Both the position numbers and the translations under genes were made by a program. Shown piece after piece: positions 24,326-32,683 of a stretch of DNA of 60,986 nt (its first letter is position 1; the number at the start of each line of letters is the position of its first letter). This DNA comes from CAZCCC01 sp964535715 (GTDB lineage: Bacteria; Patescibacteriota; Patescibacteriia; Buchananbacterales; UBA6539). The notes beneath the pieces were generated by a model. That model saw nothing but the letters and a program-made list of their open reading frames with translations. It did not search any database and was not told the DNA's origin. The stretch is taken from positions 1 to 60,986 of the forward strand of contig CAZHUO010000004.1 of NCBI GenBank assembly GCA_964535715.1. The letters run 5' to 3'.

Positions 24326-26728
24326 ATGAATACAATAAACCTGCATTACAACAAAATTATGACTGATAAAAAACAGCTCTCTGAGCAAGACATAAGAACA
24401 AAATTCATAACACCGGCTATTAAAAATGCCGGATGGGATGAAATGACACAGCTTCGTGAAGAAGTCTATTTTACTGCTGGACGAATTGAGGTTAAAGGAA
24501 AAATCGTCAAACGAGGTGAAGCCAAAAAAGCTGATTATATCCTTTATCACAAACATAATTTCCCAATTGCGGTTATTGAAGCAAAAGACAACAAGCATTC
24601 AATCGCAAGTGGAATCCAACAAGCACAAGACTACGCTGAAATTTTAGATATACCTTTTGCATATAGCTCAAATGGAGATGGTTTTTTAGAGCATGATTTT
24701 TTTACAGGAAAAGAAAGAAAACTATCTTTAGAAGAATTACCAAGCCCTACTGAACTTTTTGAACGATACAAAAAAGCAAAAGGAATTGATCAAGAAATAG
24801 AAAAAGTTATTAGCACGCCTTACTATTCTGACGGCTCGGGGAAAACTCCGCGATATTATCAAGAGGTTGCTATCAACAGAACTATTGAAGCAGTCGCAAA
24901 GGGACAAAAAAGAATCATGACAGTAATGGCTACCGGAACAGGAAAAACGCTTGTTGCCGGTCAAATTATTTGGCGACTTTGGAAATCTCGAAAAGCAAAA
25001 CGAATTTTATTTTTAGCAGACAGAAATATTTTGGTTGATCAGACAATGGTCAATGATTTTAAACATTTTGGCGACAAAATGATAAAGATTCAAAGAGGAA
25101 AAATCAGTAAAGCCCACGAGATTTATTTAGGACTCTATCAATCGCTCACCGGAAATGATGAAGAAAGAAACGCCTACAAGGAATTTAGTCCGGATTTTTT
25201 TGACTTAGTTATTATTGATGAGTGCCACAGAGGCAGTGCATCGGCAGATTCAGCGTGGCGAGAAGTTTTATCATATTTTGATAATGCCGTGCATATTGGC
25301 TTAACAGCAACACCAAAAGAGACAAATAAAATATCAAATCAAGAATATTTTGGAGAGCCTATTTATACCTACTCACTAAAACAAGGTATTGATGATGGAT
25401 TTTTGGCTCCATACAAAGTGATAAAAATAATGCTTAATAAAGACGTAGGAGGCTATCGACCAAGTATTTTTGATAGAGATCGAGAGGGGCGTGAAATTGA
25501 AGATAAAGAATATACGGAAAAAGATTTTGACAGAACGCTCGTTTTGACCGAAAGAACAAAAACAGTAGCAAAAGAAGTTTCGCAGTACTTAAAAAAGACT
25601 GATCGCTATGCAAAAACGATTATTTTTTGCGTTGATATTGAACATGCCGAACGAATGCGTGAGGCTCTTATTTCTGAAAATAGCGATCTTATAAAAGAAA
25701 ATCGTAAGTATATCATGAAGATTACAGGTGACGATAAAGAAGGAAAAGACGAACTAGACAGCTTTATTGATCCTGAAAATCCCTACCCGACAATTGTTAC
25801 CACGAGCAAGTTGATGACAACCGGCGTAGATGCTCAAACATGCAAACTCATTGTTTTAGATTCAAATATCAACTCAATGACTGAATTTAAACAGATTATT
25901 GGGCGCGGTACTCGTATCAATGAACCATACGGAAAAACACATTTTACAATTCTTGATTTTAGAAATGTAACCAAATTATTTGCCGATCCTGATTTTGACG
26001 GAGATCCTATTCAAATTAAAGAAATGAAACAAGGCGAAGAAATGGAAGTGGAAGAAGCGGATATTAGTGCTGAAATGGTAATCGAGAAAGAACCGCCAAC
26101 AGAAGAAAAGCCAGATATAATTGAAGGTGGTGAAATAGAAGAAGGACACCGAGAAAAGATTTATGTCGATAATGTTCCGGTAAATGTTGCTTACAAACAC
26201 ACGCAATACCTTGACGCAAGCGGAAAACTCATCACAGAATCGCTAAAAGACTATTCTCGCAAACAAATTCGTCAAAAATATGCTTCGTTAGATGACTTTT
26301 TGCAAAATTGGGACAAACACAAAAGAAAGTATTACATTTTTGAGGAACTCTCAAATCAAGGAATAATGCTTTCTGAACTCCAAAAAGACATGGGAGAAGA
26401 AGTCGGAAAAGATCTTGATTTGTTCGATATTGTGATGCACGTGGCTTTTGATAAGAAAAAACTCATGACACGCTCCGAACGTGCCAAAAAAGTAAGAAAG
26501 AAAAACTATCTAACAAAGTACTCGGAAAAAGCACGAAAAGTGCTTGATGCTTTACTGGATAAATACGCAGATGAAGGACTGGAATATATTGAAGATATTA
26601 ATATCCTTCGTATTGATCCGTTTATAACATTCGGCTCACCAGTTGAGATTGTAAAGGAATTTGGAGGAAGAGAACGCTATTTTCAAGCGGTCGAGGAGCT
26701 AGAACGAGAAATTTATGCTTTTAACTAA
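24326..26728 (+). CDS. hsdR: Type I restriction enzyme, R subunit (EcoEI-like)
   Basis: Translocating ATPase and nuclease subunit of a type I restriction-modification system. I start at 24326, behind aggggaa; a second ATG at 24359 (MTDKKQ) is possible. The 800 residues have an N-terminal nuclease with Asp70 and Glu85-x-Lys87 (AVIEAKD), SF2 motor motifs ATGTGKT (202-208) and DECH (298-301), TATPKE, GRGTR, and an EcoEI-type C-terminal domain ending near EYIEDINILRIDPF. All catalytic residues appear intact. It is the first gene of a four-gene operon in cassette 2. Confidence 0.93.
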   Translation: MNTINLHYNKIMTDKKQLSEQDIRTKFITPAIKNAGWDEMTQLREEVYFTAGRIEVKGKIVKRGEAKKADYILYHKHNFPIAVIEAKDNKHSIASGIQQAQDYAEILDIPFAYSSNGDGFLEHDFFTGKERKLSLEELPSPTELFERYKKAKGIDQEIEKVISTPYYSDGSGKTPRYYQEVAINRTIEAVAKGQKRIMTVMATGTGKTLVAGQIIWRLWKSRKAKRILFLADRNILVDQTMVNDFKHFGDKMIKIQRGKISKAHEIYLGLYQSLTGNDEERNAYKEFSPDFFDLVIIDECHRGSASADSAWREVLSYFDNAVHIGLTATPKETNKISNQEYFGEPIYTYSLKQGIDDGFLAPYKVIKIMLNKDVGGYRPSIFDRDREGREIEDKEYTEKDFDRTLVLTERTKTVAKEVSQYLKKTDRYAKTIIFCVDIEHAERMREALISENSDLIKENRKYIMKITGDDKEGKDELDSFIDPENPYPTIVTTSKLMTTGVDAQTCKLIVLDSNINSMTEFKQIIGRGTRINEPYGKTHFTILDFRNVTKLFADPDFDGDPIQIKEMKQGEEMEVEEADISAEMVIEKEPPTEEKPDIIEGGEIEEGHREKIYVDNVPVNVAYKHTQYLDASGKLITESLKDYSRKQIRQKYASLDDFLQNWDKHKRKYYIFEELSNQGIMLSELQKDMGEEVGKDLDLFDIVMHVAFDKKKLMTRSERAKKVRKKNYLTKYSEKARKVLDALLDKYADEGLEYIEDINILRIDPFITFGSPVEIVKEFGGRERYFQAVEELEREIYAFN

Positions 26729-26733
26729 AAACT

Positions 26734-28164
26734 ATGTCTAATCTTTCAGGAATTATAAAATCAATCCAAAACATCATGCGTAAAGATCATGGTGTAGATG
26801 GTGATGCCCAAAGGCTTTCACAACTTGTTTGGATGCTTTTTCTTAAAATTTTTGATGAAACCGAAGAAGAAAAAGAAGTTTTGAATCCAAAATACAAATC
26901 ACCAATTTCTGAAGAATTACGCTGGAGAAATTGGGCGGAAAATGACGAAGGAATGACAGGTGATGACTTACTTGAATTTATCAACAACAAACTCTTTCCA
27001 GCATTCAAAAATTTTGAATACACCGCCAAAGATAATGAAGCTGGTTTTATTGTAAAATCTGTTTTTGAGGATAGTTTTAACTACATGAAAAGCGGAACGC
27101 TCATCCGCCAAGTGATCAATAAAATAAACGAGATAAACTTTAATCGAAAAGCCGACCGCGACCAATTCGGAACAATTTACGAGGAACTTTTGAGAGGCCT
27201 GCAAAGTGCAGGAAATGCTGGAGAATTTTACACTCCGCGCGCCTTAACTGAATTTATCGTCGAAATGGTAAATCCCAAATTGGGTGAAAGTATTTTTGAT
27301 CCGGCTTGTGGAACTGGCGGCTTCTTGACTTCGGTTATTGAACACGTGAGAAAAAATGATGTACATACCGCAGAAGACGAGGCGCTTATAAAGAAAACAA
27401 TCAAAGGCAGTGAACTCAAACAGCTTCCGCACATGCTTTGTGTAACAAATATGATGCTTCATGGAATTGCGGCACCGACCAATATCAAACGTGGCGATTC
27501 TTTAGCTCAACCGATTAAAGACATTAGCCCGGAGCAAAGAGTAGATTGTATCGTTGCAAATCCGCCTTTTGGAGGAACAGTTGGAGACGGAATTTTGGCA
27601 AACTTTCCTGCGACTTTAAAAACAAAAGAATCCGCCGACTTGTTTTTGATTCTTTTTATGAAACTCCTCAAGCCAAATGGCAGAGCTGGAATTGTTTTGC
27701 CTGACGGTTCGCTCACTGGTGATGGTGTAAAGGCTCGTATTCGTGAAAAATGGCTGGAAGAATGCAATTTGCACACAATAATCCGACTGCCAAATTCAGT
27801 TTTCTCTCCATATGCGACTGTTGCCACAAATTTATTATTCTTCACCAAAGGCGAACCTACAAAAGAAATTTGGTATTATGAACACCGACTTCCCGAAGGT
27901 CAAAAGTCATATTCCAAGACAAAACCAATTGAAGTCAAAGAATTTGAACCGATCAAAAACTGGTGGAACAATCGTACAGAAAGCGACATTTCATGGAAAG
28001 TTTCAATAGCTGACATTAAAGCCAAAAATTGGGAATTGGACATTAAAAATCCAGCTCAACAAGATGAGGAATATGAACACACAACCGAAGAACTAATTCA
28101 AAAACTAGAAACTTCACTTGATGAAAGCAAACAAATTTTAGAATCTTTAAAAGCCGAATTATGA
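26734..28164 (+). CDS. hsdM: Type I DNA methyltransferase, M subunit
   Basis: Adenine-N6 methyltransferase that protects host DNA and is needed for restriction. The 476 residues contain the helical N-terminal domain, the SAM-binding motif DPACGTGGF (189-197) and the catalytic NPPF (276-279), and a C-terminal coiled region. It starts 5 bp after hsdR and overlaps hsdS by 4 bp (ATGA), a translationally coupled layout. Confidence 0.95.
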   Translation: MSNLSGIIKSIQNIMRKDHGVDGDAQRLSQLVWMLFLKIFDETEEEKEVLNPKYKSPISEELRWRNWAENDEGMTGDDLLEFINNKLFPAFKNFEYTAKDNEAGFIVKSVFEDSFNYMKSGTLIRQVINKINEINFNRKADRDQFGTIYEELLRGLQSAGNAGEFYTPRALTEFIVEMVNPKLGESIFDPACGTGGFLTSVIEHVRKNDVHTAEDEALIKKTIKGSELKQLPHMLCVTNMMLHGIAAPTNIKRGDSLAQPIKDISPEQRVDCIVANPPFGGTVGDGILANFPATLKTKESADLFLILFMKLLKPNGRAGIVLPDGSLTGDGVKARIREKWLEECNLHTIIRLPNSVFSPYATVATNLLFFTKGEPTKEIWYYEHRLPEGQKSYSKTKPIEVKEFEPIKNWWNNRTESDISWKVSIADIKAKNWELDIKNPAQQDEEYEHTTEELIQKLETSLDESKQILESLKAEL

Positions 28165-29396
28165 GTGAATTGATGCCAATAAAAAAAATTTTCAATTTCG
28201 AAAAAGGAAGTTTGCAAAGTACTAAATGCACGCCAGGTGCTTTTACTTTTGTAACCGCAGGTACGGATTGGAAAACCCACAATGAATTCACTCATGAGAC
28301 AGAAGCTTTGATTTTGGCTGTAGCCGCTGCCGGATCATTAGGCCGTTGTCATTACATAAAAGGTAAATTTATCGCAAGCGACCTTTGCTTTATACTAACC
28401 CCAAAAAATAATGAATTATTACCAGTCGATTTAGAATTTTATCATCAACTTTTTAAAGTATTAAAGGACGACTTGGTCCAAAAAACAGCCACAGGAACAT
28501 CTAAACTATCAATTAACAGATCAAACTTTGGCAATTACAAAATTCCCTATTTTGACATATCGCATCAAAGAAAGTTTAAAAATATTTTAAATAAAATTAT
28601 CGATAAAAAAGAAAAGTTATTATCTTGCAGTAAAAACCAAGAAAATTTAATTGATTTTTTAAGAAAACAAGTTCTTCATGATGTGATTTCTGGTAATCTT
28701 ACTACTGATCAAAAAACAAAAAAATATACTATTGAATCTACAAGCGAGATGTTTGAAAAAATCAGAGAAGTAAGAGAAAAAATGATAAAAGACAAAAAGA
28801 TTAAAAAAGACAAACAACTTCCACCAATCTCAATGAATGAAGTGCCGTTCGAGATACGCTCACAATATTTATGGGCAAGAGTAGACAATTTATTTTTTAT
28901 CAAAAAAGGAGAAACGGGTATAAAAAAGGCCAATCCCGGAATTTATCCATTAGTTGTTACTGCCGAAGAGCGATTAACACATAATGTTTATGAAATTGAC
29001 GGCGAGGCTATTTTAATACCAATGGTTTCGTCTACGGGACACGGTCATGCATCACTTAAAAGAATTCACTTTCAAGATGGTAAATTTGCACTAGGCTCAA
29101 TCCTTTCAGCTTTAATACCAATTACTCCAGAGTTTATCTCTGCAAAATTTTACTACTATTTTTTAAACAACTACAGAAACCAATTAATCGTAAGTAGAAT
29201 GGGTGGAGCCGCAAATGTTGCACTTACGCAAAAAGCATTAAGAAGTATAATCGTTCCTGTATTACCAATAGAGGTTCAACAGAAAGCAGTTAGATTGTTA
29301 GAGTGCGCTAATTTAATAGAAGGAAAAATAAAACAAAACAAACAAGATGCAGAAATGCTGATGCAAAGTTTTTTGGTTGAGGCTTTTAAAAGTTAA
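28161..29396 (+). CDS. hsdS: Type I specificity subunit S
   Basis: Determines the DNA target for both modification and cleavage. The 411 residues show two target-recognition halves, each starting with a hydrophobic/aromatic strand and a glycine turn (about 1-140 and 220-370). Each is followed by a coiled-coil spacer (KRKFKNILNKIIDKKEKLLS and QQKAVRLLECANLIEGKIK). The two halves differ, so a bipartite asymmetric target is expected; the target cannot be read from sequence. Confidence 0.9.
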   Translation: MSELMPIKKIFNFEKGSLQSTKCTPGAFTFVTAGTDWKTHNEFTHETEALILAVAAAGSLGRCHYIKGKFIASDLCFILTPKNNELLPVDLEFYHQLFKVLKDDLVQKTATGTSKLSINRSNFGNYKIPYFDISHQRKFKNILNKIIDKKEKLLSCSKNQENLIDFLRKQVLHDVISGNLTTDQKTKKYTIESTSEMFEKIREVREKMIKDKKIKKDKQLPPISMNEVPFEIRSQYLWARVDNLFFIKKGETGIKKANPGIYPLVVTAEERLTHNVYEIDGEAILIPMVSSTGHGHASLKRIHFQDGKFALGSILSALIPITPEFISAKFYYYFLNNYRNQLIVSRMGGAANVALTQKALRSIIVPVLPIEVQQKAVRLLECANLIEGKIKQNKQDAEMLMQSFLVEAFKS

Positions 29397-29398
29397 TT

Positions 29399-30871
29399 AT
29401 GGATATATACTTTTCAGACTATTTTAAGATAAAACCGGAAGTACTTGAAAAGTATGGTGCATTTAACATTTCCCTTGTTTCCGATTTACCATTATTTATT
29501 GATCCCTTTTTACTTTTCAATAGCAAAAAACCTGAATACCAAGAATTGCATAATCAGATCATTGAATACCTAAAATTTTTAAAACAAAAATCAACAACTG
29601 GCGAAATAGAAAAAGGTGCACTTGAATCTTGGTATAAATTTAGCGAGGTAGAACAAAATTGGCTTGGTTTTGCAAAAGGTGGGAACAAGGGTAGTGGTCT
29701 TGGCATGGACTTTGCAAGTGCGCTAAATGGAAACTTGCATAAAATTTTTAAAAAATTTGGAGAGGAAGAGATAACAAAAGGCAGTCATCTTGAAAAACTT
29801 TGCCTTATTAAAGAAGGTGTAGGTAAAGATAGTATCAGCGATTTTGCGACAAATTTAATCAAAGAATTTTTACTTACATACACAGAAGAATTTGCAAAAG
29901 AACACATAGATCAATCTTTAACCGATATTTTCCGTGTTCAGAGAGTAAAATTTAATACTGAAACTGAAACTTGGGAGGAAAAAGAATTCGTTTTGCCTAA
30001 ATTCAAAAATGATTACGTATTACTTACACCAAAAGAATTATTAACAAAGGACGATACTTGGATTAACAAAACTGACTTAATAGAAGATTTTGACAGAATC
30101 CCAAATGCAATATCGAATGAACAGCTTAGATTTCAAGTAAATAACTACCTACAAAGCCAACTCACAAACGAGCCCGACAAAGAGCCAACAAAGAAAGAAA
30201 AGGGAGCTGCAATCTTTGCAACATTACAAAAGTTTCCAGAACTTATAGACTTTTTCATTAAATACAAGGAAGAAAATGGAGATTTGGCAGAGAGCATAAG
30301 TAATCAAAAAATCATTTTTTCTGAACAGGTGTACATCGCCAATGTTCAAAATTTTGTAAAAGGACTAAAGAAAACAGAATTTTATGATAGCCCACCCACT
30401 GCAAGCTTTGAAGAAGCAAAAAAGAAAATTGAGATTCTAAAAAAATTCGTTGAAAACAAAGATGGTTATCGTCTTTTTTACGACAAAAACGGAAATGTAA
30501 TCTCAAATGAAAGTGATCTACAGCTACTTTTTATGCTAGCATGTAGTGAATCAATTTTTGACATAAACAGAGAGCCAAACAATGGACGTGGTCCGGTAGA
30601 TTTTACAGTTTCATTCGGGAAAAAAGACAAAACACTAGTCGAGTTTAAATTGGCTGGCAACAAGCAATTAAAAAGAAACTTACAAAAACAAGTTGAGATA
30701 TATCAAGAAGCAAACGAAACTGACATGGCATTTAAAGTCATAATTTATTTTACTGAAGATGAAGAAAGTCGAGCAAAGAGAATTTTAAAAGAAATTGGAC
30801 TTGAAAATCAGAAGAATATAATATTAATAGACGGACGAAATGATAATAAGCCATCAGCATCAAAAGCATAA
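29399..30871 (+). CDS. RM-associated protein with a C-terminal PD-(D/E)XK-like domain
   Basis: A 490-residue protein starting 2 bp after hsdS, so part of the same operon. I do not recognise the family. Near the C-terminus, GPVDFTVSFGKKDKTLVEFK (about residues 397-416) has the spacing of a PD-(D/E)XK nuclease: Asp, then Glu-x-Lys, followed by a lysine-rich helix KQLKRNLQKQVEIYQ. The N-terminal half begins MDIYFSDYFKIKPEVLEKYG. It may be an accessory nuclease or a second effector of the restriction cassette. Confidence 0.8.
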   Translation: MDIYFSDYFKIKPEVLEKYGAFNISLVSDLPLFIDPFLLFNSKKPEYQELHNQIIEYLKFLKQKSTTGEIEKGALESWYKFSEVEQNWLGFAKGGNKGSGLGMDFASALNGNLHKIFKKFGEEEITKGSHLEKLCLIKEGVGKDSISDFATNLIKEFLLTYTEEFAKEHIDQSLTDIFRVQRVKFNTETETWEEKEFVLPKFKNDYVLLTPKELLTKDDTWINKTDLIEDFDRIPNAISNEQLRFQVNNYLQSQLTNEPDKEPTKKEKGAAIFATLQKFPELIDFFIKYKEENGDLAESISNQKIIFSEQVYIANVQNFVKGLKKTEFYDSPPTASFEEAKKKIEILKKFVENKDGYRLFYDKNGNVISNESDLQLLFMLACSESIFDINREPNNGRGPVDFTVSFGKKDKTLVEFKLAGNKQLKRNLQKQVEIYQEANETDMAFKVIIYFTEDEESRAKRILKEIGLENQKNIILIDGRNDNKPSASKA

Positions 30872-30874
30872 CGA

Positions 30875-31006
30875 ATTGTTTTCGGTCGGGGCAATTCCCC
30901 CTTTTGTTCCCCTCTTGCCCCTCCCTCAAACAAAAAAGAAATAATGTGTTTTGGGCTTCGGGCATTCACCCCTTTAGTTCCCCTCTGCTCTTCGCCCAAA
31001 ACGGAA
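30875..31006. other. Possible decayed attC-like hairpins
   Basis: Right after the last cassette-2 gene, gcataac (overlapping its stop codon) is followed by two degenerate 50-bp units. The second is closed by gttttgggc and gcccaaaac, perfect 9-bp complements (about 30950-31002). This could be a dead attC left from fusion of cassettes; no G^TT core remains. Confidence 0.3.
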
Positions 31007-31007
31007 A

Positions 31008-31068
31008 AACAAAACCGGATTCTTTTTTAGAGCGATTTGCTATCGCAAATCAAAGGAAAACATGTACA
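31008..31068 (+). repeat. Cassette 2 right arm
   Basis: Inverted partner of 24194-24262: gaaaaacaaaaccggattct, then agagc, a mini-hairpin atttgc-tatc-gcaaat, then aaaggaaaacatgta. The mini-hairpin again has a TATC loop but stem bases unlike the left arm. Confidence 0.8.
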
Positions 31069-31069
31069 T

Positions 31070-31173
31070 CATATAACACGGCATATCTGGTTACGGCTTT
31101 TATACAAAAGCCTCCACCCATATTTGCCTCCGCTACGCTACGGCAAACATCAGATATGCCAAAACGTTAGTTG
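31070..31173. other. attC2
   Basis: Left box ATATAAC (31071-31077), cacggcatatctgg, near-identical centre to attC1, cagatatgcc, and core aacG^TTAGTTG (crossover after 31166). ATATAAC complements GTTATAT at the start of cassette 2 (24183-24189). Confidence 0.82.
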
Positions 31174-31178
31174 CAATT

Positions 31179-31192
31179 TTTGAGTCGGCCTA
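31179..31192 (+). repeat. Cassette 3 left arm
   Basis: tttttgagtcggcc pairs with ggccgactcaaaaa at about 31771-31784. The outer bases GTTAGTTGC (31166-31174) pair with the attC3 left box region GCAACTAAC. The right arm is interrupted by a 60-nt hairpin (ttgattttt ... aaaaatcaa). Confidence 0.75.
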
Positions 31193-31242
31193 CTACACGA
31201 ATTAACAAACTTTATAAACATTCAATAACTGATAATTATATT

Positions 31243-31725
31243 ATGAAAAAATTTCTTAAGAACCCTCTGGTCAAGAACATTTTATCGGCATTAGCCGTGG
31301 CCATTTTCGGCTTTATACTGTTAATTCTTACATTTCTCTTTGATGCCATTTTCCAAAGTTTAGTAGATGGTATCATTAAACTTTTTACGCCAGTTGATAT
31401 CAATATGACCTGGTATTGGTTTCCGCCAATAAAACACGCTTCATTTATTGTCATCATTAGCCTAATTTCATGGCTTGTTTTCAGATCAAAACTAAAAGTG
31501 CTTTACAAAGCGATTTATATGACTGTGCCCGTTGCTACTGTTTTAGTGACTGTAGGAATGTTTTTGTATCGCTGGCCGATAGTTGTTTATTCTGTTGGTA
31601 GTTTACTTTGTATTGGCACTTTATACTATTTCTATCGCACCAAACAGCCATGGCTTTATTATTATACTGTGGTTTTAGTAGGGTTTACCTTGGCAATTTT
31701 TACTCTATTGGGTGGAGAAATCTAG
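31243..31725 (+). CDS. Cassette 3 membrane protein, unknown function
   Basis: I start at 31243 (MKKFLKNPLVKN); the longer frame from 31171 would begin inside the cassette arm. The 160 residues form about four or five membrane helices (near residues 11-35, 60-78, 86-106, 110-127, 133-153), with short loops. No channel or transporter signature is visible. Single-gene cassette. Integron cassettes often encode such small membrane proteins of unknown role. Confidence 0.7.
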   Translation: MKKFLKNPLVKNILSALAVAIFGFILLILTFLFDAIFQSLVDGIIKLFTPVDINMTWYWFPPIKHASFIVIISLISWLVFRSKLKVLYKAIYMTVPVATVLVTVGMFLYRWPIVVYSVGSLLCIGTLYYFYRTKQPWLYYYTVVLVGFTLAIFTLLGGEI

Positions 31726-31845
31726 TACTTATTTTTTCAAACGCAATAACCTAAATTCTTATTGATTAACGGCCGACTCAAAAACTTTGATTTTTTGCCT
31801 TCGGCATCGTTGCACTAAAAATCAACCACTCCAAGTATTCGTGGG

Positions 31846-31946
31846 CAACTAACAGGCATTAACCGACTTCGCTCGGTTGCACCTCACTCCGTCCAAATTT
31901 GCTCCGCTACGCTCCACAAACTTCGGTTAATGCCATACGTTATGTG
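31846..31946. other. attC3
   Basis: Left box CAACTAAC (31846-31853), aggcattaacc, centre with tttgctccgctacgctcc, ggttaatgcc, and core atacG^TTATGTG (crossover after 31939). The stem ggcattaacc/ggttaatgcc is perfect. Sequence differs from attC1/2, but the centre shares tccgctacgct. Confidence 0.85.
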
Positions 31947-31966
31947 AAATTTTTCTAAGGCGAGCT
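31940..31966 (+). repeat. Cassette 4 left arm
   Basis: ttatgtgaaatttttctaag and the following gcgagc complement gctcgctttagaaaaacatc and the attC4 left box (32405-32430), giving an approximately 27-bp near-perfect arm. Confidence 0.8.
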
Positions 31967-31983
31967 TCTAAATAACAACGATT

Positions 31984-32397
31984 ATGAAACTTTGTAGTGC
32001 ATGTCTATTGGGTTTAAAGTGCCGTTACGATGGCAAAAGTAAGCCCCATGAAAAAGTTATAAATTTGGCCACCAAGGAAACTTTGATTCCCGTCTGTCCT
32101 GAACAGTTGGGTGGCTTATCTACTCCGCGAAAACCTGCTGAGCAAAAAAATGGTCGAGTTATAACTGAGGATGGCGATGATATTACGATAAATTTTGAAA
32201 ATGGCGCGAAGCAGGTTTTAGAATTGGCCAAATTATACAATATAAAAAGCGCTATCCTCAAACAGCGAAGTCCTTCTTGCGGATGTGGCCAAATTTATGA
32301 CGGAACTTTTTCAGGGGCTATTATTGAAGGTGATGGTATCACTACAAAGTTTCTTAAAGAAAATGGTATCGAAGTGCTAACAGAGGATGATCTATAA
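31984..32397 (+). CDS. DUF523 family protein (TudS-like desulfurase)
   Basis: A 137-residue cysteine protein of the DUF523/YbbK family; some members were shown to be iron-sulfur 2-thiouracil desulfurases. Family landmarks: CSACLLGLKCRYDG at the N-terminus, PVCPEQLGGLSTPRKP, and KQRSPSCGCGQIYDG. The conserved cysteines (in CxxC-like, CPE and SPSCG motifs) could hold a [4Fe-4S] cluster. It is the sole gene of cassette 4. Known use would be thiobase detoxification or salvage; that is inferred from family. Confidence 0.88.
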   Translation: MKLCSACLLGLKCRYDGKSKPHEKVINLATKETLIPVCPEQLGGLSTPRKPAEQKNGRVITEDGDDITINFENGAKQVLELAKLYNIKSAILKQRSPSCGCGQIYDGTFSGAIIEGDGITTKFLKENGIEVLTEDDL

Positions 32398-32422
32398 TCG
32401 ACGGCTCGCTTTAGAAAAACAT

Positions 32423-32610
32423 CACATAACAAAGAATATCCGGCTCAAAAATTTTTCACTAATATATTTTTAATGTAAGAAAAATTTTCTCGACCCAAAT
32501 CCCGCGCGGTGTGAAATTAAGCCATTTGCCACTTAAAAAGTTTGGGAATAGAATAAGTTTTACGCTCTTAATATGGGCGCGGGACTTCGGATATTCTTAA
32601 ACGTTAGAAG
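32423..32610. other. attC4
   Basis: Left box CACATAAC (32423-32430), aaagaatatccg, a long centre with several secondary hairpins, cggatattctt, and core aaacG^TTAGAAG (crossover after 32603). At about 185 bp it is nearly twice as long as the other three. Confidence 0.82.
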
Positions 32611-32683
32611 AAACTACTAGAAAACTTAGAAATTTCTTATGTATATCTGCTAACTAATAAAATTAATCAATAAATAAAACAAC

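Larger units (their letters stand above)
22961..32603 (+). mobile_element. Integron-like cassette array, four cassettes
   Basis: Four units end in attC-like hairpins whose last base triplet is GTT and whose left box (R'') is the complement of the unit's own first bases. Cassette 1: 22961-24183. Cassette 2: 24184-31166. Cassette 3: 31167-31939. Cassette 4: 31940-32603. Crossovers are inferred at G^TT. All cassette genes point away from the recombinase. The bases after 32603 (TTAGAAG) have no complementary partner box downstream and are either the attI remnant or a cassette that lost its attC. Confidence 0.8.
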
